A stretch of 64,000 bases of DNA, taken from Nymphaea colorata. Its lineage: Eukaryota > Streptophyta > Magnoliopsida > Nymphaeales > Nymphaeaceae. The position numbers were made by a program, and so were the translations under genes. The stretch is from assembly GCF_008831285.2 (NCBI RefSeq), contig NC_045141.1, positions 25,033,315 to 25,097,314 of the forward strand. Reading direction: 5' to 3'. Below, one piece after another: positions 53,201-63,139 of the stretch (its first letter is position 1; each line of letters starts with the position of its first letter). The notes below the pieces were generated by a model, which did not search any database, was not told the DNA's origin, and was given only the letters and a program-made list of their open reading frames with translations.

Positions 53201-53758
53201 ACTGGATGCAGTTATTTGCTTAATACCATGAGGCCACCGTGATTTGAATAGTGCCCTCCAAGTTTCATTGAAAATGTTTTTCCTGTGAGTTGAGATCTCT
53301 TCATGCAATAAAGGGACATCAGTTTGCTGTTGTCCCCCATAAGGTGTATTAAGTGATGAGATCTCCTTACTCCGATCATTGTTAGGATCATCAATTCTTG
53401 CACGTTTATGAGCAGATTTAGAACATTCATCCTCAACATCATGCCAGCCATTACATTCCAGTGACCTGATAAAAGATAGGTAAGCTTTCAGAATTACTTA
53501 ATTGTTTAATCTAACCTTATAAGTATGATCTTATCAGTGATTTCAAAGGAAATTGATGGCACGTCAATCACTTTTTGGGTTTAAATGTGCCATTTTAATC
53601 ATTAAAAAATAACAGCTCCTAGAACATTAAAATTTTAATAGCAAAAAAATCCATTTTTTTCATGAAAACAACTTGAATTAAACATGCTTTGAATTAAATT
53701 AATAACAGTAAACATGCGGTCTGGTTCTTGCCCCTGGTGTAAGCAGCGTGGAATATAC

Positions 53759-53789
<31 letters not shown>

Positions 53790-54639
53790 CCCCTCTCTCT
53801 CTCCATGATCAGTTAAAACAAAAATGCTTATTGAAGAAAGGCCCACAATTGACTAAGAATGAGGCCATCCATAACTTAGGTCCTAAATCCTCATTAACAC
53901 ATAGAAATTCCATTATTACAAGTGCACATCCACATAAATGCATTCATGACATGGTAATGTAGAGTTGGTATATTTATAGGAGATTATCATAATGACCTAT
54001 AACAGTGTTCTTATAACAAAGACGCTTATTGGAGAAAGGCCCACAAACTGACTAAAAATGAGGCTGTCAATATATTTGGTTCTAATTCCTAATTAGTACA
54101 GAGTAATCCTGTTATTGTAAGTACACCTATCCACATAAGTGCATCCATGGCCTGAAGAAAATGGAGTTCTGACACCAATACTTGGAAGACAATTCTTCAG
54201 TCAATTGCACCTCCGTGCATGCTTTAACATTAAATAGTGATAACTCCTAGTTCACTGTTCAAGACAAAAATAGTTCATAAGAACTTCAGAGTTTGTATAC
54301 ATACTGTCCAGTTGCATTCAAAACCTTATGCAACTTTTCTAAAGCAAGTGGCGGCAGGTGAATCACTAAGAAGTCAAATAAGTCGGGTGGAAGCTCAAAC
54401 ACGTTTGTGCAGTCATAATCACCTGAATGAAGGAAAAATATTTACGTGAATGACAATGACATACCGTATACTCGGACAATAAAAAACAAGAAAAAAGAGG
54501 AAGAGACTATTAATAGAACAAAGTATTGGCTCACAGCAACTACTAGAAAATTGAAATAAAAGGGTCAAAACTTACCATTGATAATGTTCAATGTTACGAT
54601 CTTTGTACATAGTAACAACAATGACTCGCTTTTTCTCAT
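44267..54639 (-). CDS. RNI-like leucine-rich-repeat protein with F-box-like N-terminus
   Basis: Fifteen coding exons: 54639-54576, 54422-54305, 53465-53121, 53008-52935, 50403-50301, 49023-48981, 48041-47979, 47865-47642, 47195-47075, 46992-46895, 45797-45684, 45605-45441, 45357-45211, 45055-44910, 44418-44267. Total 1,977 nt, 658 aa, all in phase. Residues ~25-60 hold an F-box-like segment ([20 protein letters not shown]). Next come a basic/acidic linker ([12 protein letters not shown]) and a W-rich block ([25 protein letters not shown]) that recalls the Elongin-A/F-box arrangement. From ~260 to the end are ribonuclease-inhibitor-type LRRs ([52 protein letters not shown]). The protein ends HDDDP. 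Plant homologues of this architecture are known to me as uncharacterised RNI-like proteins; a role in a ubiquitin-ligase or scaffold complex is inference. The 43-nt exon at 48981-49023 is unusually small, and intron 50404-52934 is 2.5 kb. Confidence 0.85.
48323..48556. mobile_element. Possible MITE in an LRR-gene intron
   Basis: The block begins near ggtctggatgacac and ends near tgtcatccaaac, giving an inverted TGGATGACA core at both ends about 230 bp apart. The inside is rich in inverted aaacctgg / ccaggttt words. Target duplications were not resolved, so family and exact edges are open. Confidence 0.4.
53762..53803. repeat. (CT)n microsatellite in an LRR-gene intron
   Basis: A run of ct dinucleotides with a short cccc interruption, inside the intron between the exons at 54305 and 53465. 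Confidence 0.9.
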
Positions 54640-55605
54640 GCCTAAAAAAAGACATTTATAAGATAAGATTCATTGAGACACAGCTGATACATAGAAGAGG
54701 ATGAAACTGAAGAGGAACAAGATCATCGCAGGCCTGCAGAAAACCTTCAGACTAAATCATTAACTAAACGACTCTGAAGACACACACGGATGAAATAATT
54801 TTACTTAGATACACTAAATAACATGGTCTGTGATTGAGTTTGCAAGATATCTGCACACGTTTTTTTAGTAGCAGACTTGTGAATTATGGAAATAACTGCT
54901 ATGTGTTCTCCAAATATAAGATAAAATAAGGATCAACAAAGAATTTTCTTCCCGAATATGTAAAACACTAGAATCTATGATATATATCAAATATTATGGT
55001 CCATATAGGTTAACAAGCGAAAACTCAGGGTGATAACATGAGTAACTTGCAAACTACGCCAAAATTACGACAGCCATCGCCTTTACGCCTTGGCTTTTCC
55101 TCGTCTTCTCCGACCGGACTCAGTAGCGTACCTGCCACCCGACTGGTGCTAGTCGCAGTTGAGCCATGAAGTTAATCTCCCTTTTCGCAATGAAACCCAA
55201 CCATATTCGTCGTCATCATAACATATTGGTGATGACCAAAACAGGCATCCGTTATAATCTTCCTGCACGACCCCACTTGTGCTTCATCGGACACCAGCAC
55301 ATGGTCATCAGTAAGCAGCACATCCGACCAGCGATGACCATGATGACGCCGCTTTCAGTCTCTAGTCTCTACAATAGTCATCATGATGGCGACCAGTAAC
55401 ACTGCATGATTTGTGAGGGAAATCTTCTTTCGGCTCCAATCTCTAACCAGATGCTTCTCATACTACCAGAAACCGACCGTGTTTACGGTATAACCGAATC
55501 GGAAACTAGAGAATTCCGACCCACGATAACAGAATTTCATCGTAACCACGCTAGAGCCAATTAATCGATTGCTCAGCAATTCAAAAGATCCAGAACGAGG
55601 TATAC

Positions 55606-55710
55606 CTGATTGAGATGCGATTGAATCGCGTCTTCCTTCCACCCTCCGAGCAATCTAGGGTTGGGCTCTTCTTGAAGCCTGCAAAGAAGCCATGGCGCAA
55701 ACCCTAAGAA
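55606..55710 (-). promoter_or_regulatory. 5'UTR exon of the LRR gene with a 12-codon uORF and a telo-box
   Basis: The minus strand has a splice donor CAG|GTATAC with exon edge at 55606; the matching acceptor (TTTTTTTAG) is at 54642, two bases upstream of the main ATG. The leader contains an upstream ORF, ATG at 55693 to TAG at 55655, encoding MASLQASRRAQP. The telomere motif aaaccctaa lies at 55699-55707 on the plus strand. The 5' edge of the exon is approximate. The uORF could reduce translation of the main ORF. Confidence 0.55.
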
Positions 55711-57224
55711 TCGGTTCCCGCCTTCAACTGTGAAGAGTGAAACGGAGGGAACACTCTACGGCTTCCCTAGCGCGAAGACCGAAGGACGTGAGGATGAAAC
55801 CGTTTCGATGGCGGCAAACTTTTCAATTGGGCCGTCGAACATATGACACACATCTTGGGGAAGGAAATTTTACAACAGAAAAAAAAAATTACAATGGTCC
55901 CCTTATTATGTGTTTATTTCCAAAATCTGCCTTACTGTGTGATATTTTCAAATTACTACTTTGGCACTCGACTGATTGCATGAAGCGGCTCAATCAATCT
56001 TATTTGTGGGGACATACATGATCGTCAGGGCCTCCATTTTAAAAACTTCAAAAATGTAAATTTAACAAAAAATAATAATTAAACGTATATACAAATTTTG
56101 AAAATTTTTATTGCAGTTCTTATTACAATTTTAAAATTAAAGTTTTACTAATCATTAATTTAAAATTTTAACATGGTGATGGATGTAAAGATGAACGAGT
56201 CCCCAAATATTTGTCACGTAATAGAATATAAAAGTTTAGTAAAAAATATTTCAAACGGTCAATGATAATCAAGTAACCTGCTCATACGTGAGACAATTGA
56301 CAATTTTTTTAAAAGTACATCTCACCTGCAGGAACGGAGGTGCCCTTAAGAAAACTGTGTCCACCAACTTCATGATATCTAAGAAAGCGAACGATGGCAG
56401 ACGCTTTTTCTACTTAAAAAAATGAAAATCTAATCCAAGCTTCCAGTCCGTCATGGTTGCAGTAGGCATTGTTAAAAAAAAAGATAAAATTTCAACTTTC
56501 AGAGCATTTCTAAATGTTATTTTTGTTATTATTTGAAAAACAGTTATATTTTGCACCGTTAAATTTGTAGGTTAAATCCTGGGTTATTACTAGTTTAAAT
56601 TTAAAATTATGATGAAATTTTAAGATAAACTTAAGTTGAATTTAGATACTCTATATAATTTTTTTAAGTCATCGCAACATAGGTTTTTTCAATGAAACTG
56701 TTGATGGCCTGGTGTGGGCTTCCTCGGTCATCGCCGTGAAATTTGAGTCCAACTATATGTGCCAAAACCATCGGCCCTAATTCTAAAACCATGTTGAGCA
56801 CTTACTTTTAGCACCAAAACTGGTTGTGCTAGACTTATATTTCTAACATGCTTTTAGAAACGGCGGCGATTGATCCAGGTATTGGTCACTGAAGCCCACC
56901 GAGGACCAGTCTTTTACAAGCAGTATTGAAGCAATATGAACAAAGAATGGAGCGACATCCATTAATTGATGAACTTTTAGGGGGAGCGTTTGTCAAACGC
57001 TGAAAAACCAAGGAAGTGAAAACCCTGACCCACTTCGCCTTATTAATAGAAAAATAAGGTTTGAAATCCAACTCCCAAGACATTCTATTTGTTTGGTCTC
57101 AGTCTGCCAGGAGATTGGAAAAGCGTAAACATCTGATTAACAATGGAATAACGAAATTTTGACGGTTAAATGACGTCCACTCAGTGGCCTAGTTTTAAGA
57201 GCAAGAATGTCGTTTCCTTGTTGA
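55711..57224. other. Intergenic DNA upstream of the LRR gene
   Basis: It contains the likely LRR promoter side and AT-rich DNA. ORFs (55737-56021, 56886-57083) show no recognised domain. Confidence 0.5.
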
Positions 57225-57395
57225 TCTAAGAACGACACTGTTTTTGTTTTGTTATAAGAAACACAATATGATCATGAATATCATTTTTTAAAATTGATAA
57301 CGAAACATTCCACATAATTACACCATGTGTGTGTTCTAATAATACAATGTTCTGGATGTCTTATTAAGAACAGACATGGAGCCAAAAAACTTGAA
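57225..57395. repeat. Dispersed repeat (related copy at 5195-5405)
   Basis: Partner of 5195-5405, with the same block order (cactgtttttgtt, agaaacacaatatgat, atgaatatcatttttt, aacattccac, caatgttctggatgtct). Confidence 0.55.
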
Positions 57396-57900
57396 TATGG
57401 CTCTATTTAGGCTCTTTAAATTAACGAAGCCTTTTACATTTTCTGAAACATAATTTCCACAAAATAAACAATTGGTGCAGTGGTTCATAATCTTTCCCTG
57501 CGTGGAGCTAGTTGCAAGTTCAAGCTCTTTCATCGCCACTGTCACTGTGATGTGAGTTCGGTCGATCCTAGTTATTTATAGAAAGTCCTGGTCACGATGG
57601 CAAGGCAGTTTTACGTCCAAATACTAATTTAGAAAGCCTCACATAGTGAAACGAGTGTGGAATTAAACACATCACAGTTAGACACGAAATTTGAAAGCCT
57701 GACATGGTGAAAGAAGTGTCGGTAATTAGAAAGTCTCAGCCTGCTGTCACTTGCTTTAAAAAAGTTGATTGATTTTTGAATGCAATTGTATACAGACTCT
57801 GAACTTCTTCTTACGAAATATTTTTATTTAGTGGAGGGATAAGATAGCCTGAACTAGGGTTCAGTATCGGCTTGAGGTTTGAACTTGAAAACACTAACTT
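57396..57900. other. Unassigned DNA with tRNA-like A/B box words
   Basis: Near 57475-57530 the plus strand reads gtgcagtggttcat and, about 40 bp later, gttgcaagttcaagctc, which resemble the A and B boxes of tRNA-derived SINEs. No tRNA cloverleaf can be drawn and no tail was identified. The rest (57600-57740) has a repeated aaagcct.acat.gtgaaa.gagtg phrase. Confidence 0.3.
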
Positions 57901-58105
57901 AGGTCTACGGGTCAACCCAACGGAGCTCGGCTTAATATTTAATATTATTTTTATTTTAATAATATTATTATTTACGATACATTTTATATTAAAATAATTT
58001 TATTTATATTGTTTTTAAAATATATATTTTTTATTTTAATTGGGCGGATCAAGCCTAAGCTCAGGTTTCGCTTATAAATTGGTTCGATCCGATGCCGAGC
58101 CCCAA
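57901..58105. mobile_element. Possible degraded MITE with GCTCGGC / GCCGAGC ends
   Basis: An AT-rich core of about 120 bp is bracketed by cccaacggagctcggc on the left and gatgccgagccccaacc on the right, imperfect inverted arms. The layout resembles the hAT-type MITE at 14091-14304 but without a clear target duplication. Confidence 0.35.
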
Positions 58106-58279
58106 CCGCGCGCGCATGTGTGCCCCGCCAAAAGCAGGGAAGGGGCGACAGAGAACGACGATACTGGTGGATGAACACCGACGACGACCTATAGTTCTTG
58201 CCTCCTTGGAGACGGGCCTCAAGAACATCGCAGAGAGGCAGGCCTCCTCCTCTACTGCTTCATCCCCTTCTCCTGCCTT

Positions 58280-58416
58280 GTCGCCGATCAAGAATCCATC
58301 GCACCTTCTCCCATCCCGTCGCGGATCAAGAATCCATTGCAGCTTCTCTCGTCCCCTCGCCGATCAAGAATCCATAGCAGCTTCTCCCGTCCCGTCGCTG
58401 ATAAAAAATCCATCCC
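58280..58416 (+). repeat. 38-bp minisatellite, 3.6 copies
   Basis: Units start at 58280, 58318 and 58356 with a partial at 58394, each reading close to gtcgccgatcaagaatccat followed by a c/t-rich half. The period is not a multiple of three, so the overlapping ORFs (58092-58496 and 58337-58561) shift frame from unit to unit and are unlikely to be real proteins. Confidence 0.85.
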
Positions 58417-59500
58417 GTTTACCTTCCCCTTTCAAAGGGCTCTCCATCAACATCTTTTGGCATTCCCCTGGGAAGATCGCTGCAGAATCCCCCTAAAATA
58501 CTGTAAGACATATCCCCCTCACTCTCACGTTCTCCCTCTCTATCTTTCCCTGTGCATGTAATTGTCTTCATCGCTGTCGTCGTCTTCGTCTTCTTCCCTC
58601 GAGAAATTGTTCGTTACTCAAGGTTTCAAACCCTTTGCGATCTGCTGTGGCTAAAATTCCTTCGAGCCATCGTCAGCTTCGCTGCCGTCCTCGTCTTTAA
58701 GAAATTCTTGGCTCCTTTGTGGTTATGGGTTTCTCAAACCCAAGGCAATACTGCTTCTCCTGAAATGCGTTCATATCACATTCACATCATCTTGCTGTAT
58801 GAAGATTTTCAAACACTGGCCCCGTCATCTGCCTTGTCAATAATTTTGAGGAACGAAGAAGAGGACCTCTCTCCGCGCGTTTTTTTGAATTTCACTGCGG
58901 GTTCTCTCGCCCCTCACTCTCTTCCATTTCCGTCCCTCTCTTTATCTTCATCCGCGTCATTCAACCGCCGCATCGACGACACGCGCTCGCCGCTGCACGA
59001 GGTACTCCCCTCTCTCTCTCGCTCTCTTTCTTTCTCTCTCTCAATCTCGCTCAGCGCGACACCCTCGCTGGCGAGCGAAGGAACCCTCTGGGCGAGGGTT
59101 TCAGAAGCCCATCGCTCAAAGCGAGAGCAAGGGTTTCAGAAGCCCATCGTCATGGTTTTCCGAGCGAGGGTTTTCTGTTCCCGCTCAGAGTGAGGTTTCT
59201 AACCTTCGCTAAACGACCTTCCGCCAGTTTCAGACGGACCCAGCGCCCTCGGGCTCCACGGCTCTGTACGGCACCACCACCGTCTGTCTATGTCTTTGCT
59301 CTTTGCTGCTGCAGCTCTGTTTCCAGCGCTCCGCCTAATCGCTGCTAGTATGTATTCCTTCCTCTGACACACACACACACACACACACTGTCTCTCACAA
59401 AGTCTCATCTCACCCATCGCCCCTCTCTCTCACAGTGGCCCTCCACCGCTCTTACGGTTTGGGTTTTGGGATTGCTTCCAAAAGGTAAGACCAAAGAGAT
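58417..59500 (+). other. CT-rich leader-like region with a splice donor at 59487
   Basis: GC- and CT-rich DNA contains a 213-codon ORF (58552-59193) of low-complexity Ser/Leu/Phe composition. Two copies of gggtttcagaagcccatcg occur about 35 bp apart near 59096 and 59131. It ends in a good donor (CCAAAAG|GTAAGACC, near 59486). This looks like the promoter and untranslated first exon of a plus-strand transcription unit, or a captured copy of one. No downstream functional coding exon was found. Confidence 0.35.
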
Positions 59501-59810
59501 AGTCTACTTTCACTTCTATCTATTGCTGCATCTCAATTTGAAATGATCATATCGTGGTAATTTTTTTTCGTTGATCCGAAGGTTGCGAAACTGAATATTG
59601 CCGCTTATCCTCATACTAGTATTAGTACCAGTAACAGTAATAGCCGAAATTGTTTCTATTAAGTTTTTTGTATCTCTGTGTCATAATTCTTTTTGGGCTA
59701 CCATGCCGTTCAAGGTGCATATGCGTTCTGCTCCTGCTCACTTCTACATTGGTATCCATGTCATGAAAATTGGTTGTTGATTTGGAAATGATGTGTGGTT
59801 GTGTGCTTGA

Positions 59811-59935
59811 GAACATATATGACAAAGAGTGATGCCTTGTTTGGGATTGAAGCATAAAATTCTGCTGATTTTGCAGGATAGAGAACATATATGATCTAGA
59901 GTGATGCCTTGATTGGAATTGAAGTACAAAATTTT
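59811..59935 (+). repeat. 70-bp direct repeat, two copies
   Basis: gagaacatatatga....gagtgatgccttg.ttgg.attgaag occurs at about 59811-59866 and again at 59881-59935. The second copy runs straight into the acceptor of the G-protein-like exon fragment. Confidence 0.75.
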
Positions 59936-59942
59936 TTCCCAG

Positions 59943-60016
59943 CTGCCACACGTGAATATGCTCCATTAGTGGATGCGGTATGGAAAGACCCTGCTCAGCT
60001 TGCAGTTACCTGTGTT
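59943..60016 (+). pseudogene. Exon fragment resembling an extra-large G protein (XLG)
   Basis: After an acceptor-like TTTTTTCCCAG the plus strand reads [17 protein letters not shown], which resembles the segment of plant XLG proteins (C-terminal G-alpha-like part) that precedes the Q.TY.RR motif. The match fails after KDPA (next residues QLAVTC), and no other XLG exon is present. It is therefore a fragment, possibly captured by a mobile element. The family assignment is from memory of the motif and is not certain. Confidence 0.4.
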
Positions 60017-60134
60017 TTGTTTTTCTTTTTTTCTTCTTTTTCTTCTTTTTTCAAGTGCATGATCTTGCTATCTGTGATTTTGAATGGTAACACTTCTGCT
60101 GCATGATGGAGAACATCTATGTATGTAAGACTGT

Positions 60135-60560
60135 ATGCTAGATAGGTGTGATTAGGCACTTACCATTTGCATAGCCTAGAAGCTAGTTATTTCAGTGGTA
60201 GTTGCTTCTTGGTAGATAGCAGAATATGTGTTCATGATGTATGTGGTAATACTACAATATGAGTGAATGTGAGTCTGTTGTTGAATAGAAAATTGTTTAG
60301 CTATACTTGCAGTCTTGCACTAGGTAATTTTTTGGCTAAAAGCACAAGAGATTCTATCTTGTCCCAACCAGTTATGGTTGTGTTTGTAGCTTTCTAGTTA
60401 TATCATTTGGCTATTTATGTGTGATTTCATTACTGTGAAAGCTAAACTTTCCTGTTGTTTTTTTTTCTAATATTTAGGTCTTTGATGCTTCAGAATGTTT
60501 TTCGTGCTCCTTGAACCTATGTAAGCATGTCTCTAAGTGGTATAAAGGGAATTAGTGAGT
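60135..60560 (+). pseudogene. Inverted-orientation partial copy of the LRR gene (intron plus 43-nt exon)
   Basis: The plus strand here matches the minus strand of about 48950-49355. It covers the 3' part of the intron (tagcctagaagctagttatt, gtggtagttgcttcttggta, ttgaatagaaaattgtttag), the acceptor, the whole 43-nt exon (60478-60520, same length as 48981-49023) and the donor with ggtataaagggaa beyond. The copied exon reads SLMLQNVFRAP then TGA, where the parent reads [14 protein letters not shown]. Intron sequence is included, so this is a DNA-level duplication, not a retrocopy. It cannot encode the LRR protein. Confidence 0.88.
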
Positions 60561-61199
60561 TGCAGAATATATCTTCCTTGTAAGAGCATTTTTTTACACA
60601 CCATAATTGCAGAATTTTCTTTTGCTCTATGTTAATTGATTTCACCTCTATTTCATGCTGACTTCATGTTCCTCATGTTAGTTGCTCTATGAGAATTGTG
60701 GGCATCATATTTTCTGTGCAAATTGGCTTATTATTGATGTTTGATCATTACTGATGATTATAGCTGATGTTTGGTGAGTCATGCATTAGTTGCATCACTG
60801 ATGACCAATCAGTGATGCATTTCCTACATCATTGAAACTCTGGTCATCAGTTATGCACTTCCCTTCATCATTGAAACACTAGCAGGATATGTAGTGGCAT
60901 GCTTTGCGATGGAGCTACTCCATCACTTATAACATTTAGTGATGCATTGTTTGCATGAAGAAATGTTTGTTTTCTTGTAGTGACAATTTTAGATTCTATA
61001 GTTTATTTTAATTCTCGATGGCATGGATGTTTTCCTTGTTGAAGTATTTGTCTAATCATGTGCATTCAATGTTTATGCATAATGTTAAGTTTGCTTTCTG
61101 TTTTCTTATTTCAGAGTAATGTGCAAGCTAAAATTTAGGTTCAAAATTGTATGATGTGCTAACTAGTACAATTCTAGACGCTAATAAGTTATCACATGT
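60561..61199. other. Unassigned DNA with a short hairpin
   Basis: No gene seen. A perfect 11-bp inverted repeat tgcatcactga / tcagtgatgca (60791-60801 and 60809-60819, 7-base loop) sits among further gtgatgcat and catcattgaaac words up to about 60960, probably a decayed repeat. Confidence 0.45.
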
Positions 61200-61662
61200 C
61201 CTTGTAAATTCCTCCATAAGGAGGGAAATATACTCCAAGTCACAACACAAAACTTGGTAAATTCTGACAAAGGGGTAAATGCTCACAAGGGAGATAAACA
61301 AGAGAGGATGGTGCCGGAAACACTTAAAAAATTATTGTAAGAATACTTGAAAGTACTAAGAGGAATAGTCTTCAAAAGGGATCAATCCCCTATATATATA
61401 TAAAACAGATCTTCCGTGCTAGCTATTGGAAGTTATCCAATGGCTCTAAATAGAGCTGTTGGAACCTTCAACAGCTAGTTGATTTTGATCGAAGACCAAA
61501 AAGAAAAGGAAAATATAGAAAACAATAGAAGTAGAGAATACAAAAAATATTTATACTAAAACTTCTATTCTAAGTACACTTACGGTATGTATACCAAAGT
61601 AAACACACACTCACAGAATAAATATAAAATTAAAATACACTTAGTATGTCTATTTTAACAGT
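61200..61662 (-). mobile_element. Possible solo LTR
   Basis: On the minus strand a TGTTAAAATAGACATAC start near 61660 is followed by AT-rich DNA, a TATA-like run (tatatatata near 61392-61403) and polypurine/pyrimidine blocks, as in long terminal repeats. A matching CA end and 5-bp target duplication could not be fixed, and no gag-pol ORF is adjacent. Confidence 0.3.
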
Positions 61663-62756
61663 CTTCAGCAGGTTATTTTACTGTGTTCTACATTTATTTA
61701 CGTTTGTTTTGCTTATTTAAGTTGACAAGTTTCACTTTGCCCTTAAAAATATGATTTTTGAAAATAAGTTGTGCTTCCCTTGTCTTCTTTTACCAAATAT
61801 TTGTGAAACCTTGGAAATCTTTTTGCATTATATTGTCTGCTTTTTAAAAGTTTTCACTTAAAAAATTATAAAATTTCAAAATTATGACAATTTTCATGAT
61901 TGTTGAACCAAGTGTTTGAAACATTCAAACTTCTTTGGATTTTTTAAATCCTTGACATTGATGAACATTAACGAGATTTTTAAGTCATATATATGTCCAA
62001 ACTTGGAAGGAAAATTCTCATCAGACTTAAATTTATAAAGATTTACATCAAACTTTTTTAAAAAAACGTTCTTGATTTTGTATGACATTAGTATATATGT
62101 GCAAACTTGTGATTTTTTTTTTATTGAAGTCAACTTTTTTAAAAACAATTCCTAACATGGCATGAAATTTTACCAAGCTCTTTAAGTAGCATCCAACAAT
62201 GCATTTTTCTTTTGTTGCCAAATATTCCTAAAGCTTCCTAGCTTTTTATGTTTATTTTGTACCTTTCTTAAAGATTTCACCTAAAATATTGTAAGTCACA
62301 AATTTTTAAAATTTTCAAATAAATGAACGTTTTTTTCTCTAATTTTCTTGACTTTTGAACAAAAAGTTCATGCATTTCAAACTTTTTGGAACTTTTTTTA
62401 AATCATTGTAATTCATAAGCATTCCTGAAGTTTTGAAGTTATATATGTTTGCTAATTTGTGAGAAAATTATCATCAAACTTTTTTTCAAGATTTTTTTCA
62501 ATATTTTATGAACATTTCAAACTAGCATGCACTTTTCCTTTTTTTGCCAAATGTTTGTCAATGTTTCCTAGTTCTTTTCAAAACTTATTATGTGCTATTT
62601 CTACCAAAATATGTTAAAAGTATCATAAATTTTTTCAATTTTTGATTTTTTTGTCAACATTTATTTTTCTAAAATTTTGATGATTTCAACTAAGAGTTGA
62701 AAATATTTAAATTTTTTTTGAGCTTTTTAAAACTTTTGCACTCATTAACAATTTTG
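61663..62756. other. AT-rich DNA, nothing recognised
   Basis: About 1.1 kb of T-rich sequence with repeated gaaacctt / caaacttttt and aaaatt..aaatttc words, suggesting decayed tandem or transposon DNA. A minus-strand ORF at 61894-62148 is Lys/Phe/Ile-rich and not recognised. Confidence 0.5.
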
Positions 62757-63110
62757 TAAAAGGCATATCGGTTAGGTCGACCTTTACTTGTATTGTAATA
62801 TATCGTAAAATAATTGTTAATTAAAAAGTCAGAAAAGATCATGAAAAATAGAAAGAATTAAAAATCTAACAAAATTATGATTAGTGTGTTTTTTTTAATA
62901 TAAAAAAGTTATCCCTTACACAATTAACATTTATGATTCACCATTCTTAGTAACAAAACATTAGTAAAATAAAGTTTAAAAGTTTTTTACGCCATATGAA
63001 AAACATAGAAATTGTTTACCATCAAATGAGAGTTGAATTAAGTAGCTTCATGACTATTGTCAACCAATATGATAATAATCCTCTTCTTCATCTTCATACT
63101 CATAAATTCA
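62757..63110. mobile_element. Relic of the hAT element end seen near 0.9 kb
   Basis: catatcggttaggtcgacct, then ttgtattgtaatatatcgta and aaataattgttaattaaaaa, match the block order of 920-1010 (ggtcgggccgacctat, gtatcgtaacgtatcgtaaa, attaattttttaattt). About 300 bp on, cctcttcttcatcttcatac resembles the acidic-tail codons at 1340-1400. Too decayed to encode transposase. Confidence 0.5.
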
Positions 63111-63139
63111 AATTGACATTTGAGACATAAATTCCAAGT

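Noticed and set aside
58092-58496. 134-codon plus-strand ORF
   Set aside because: It spans the 38-bp minisatellite, whose units are read in different frames; no conserved domain.
58552-59193. 213-codon plus-strand ORF
   Set aside because: Low-complexity Ser/Leu/Phe composition from CT-rich DNA, no domain, and it contains a duplicated non-coding phrase.
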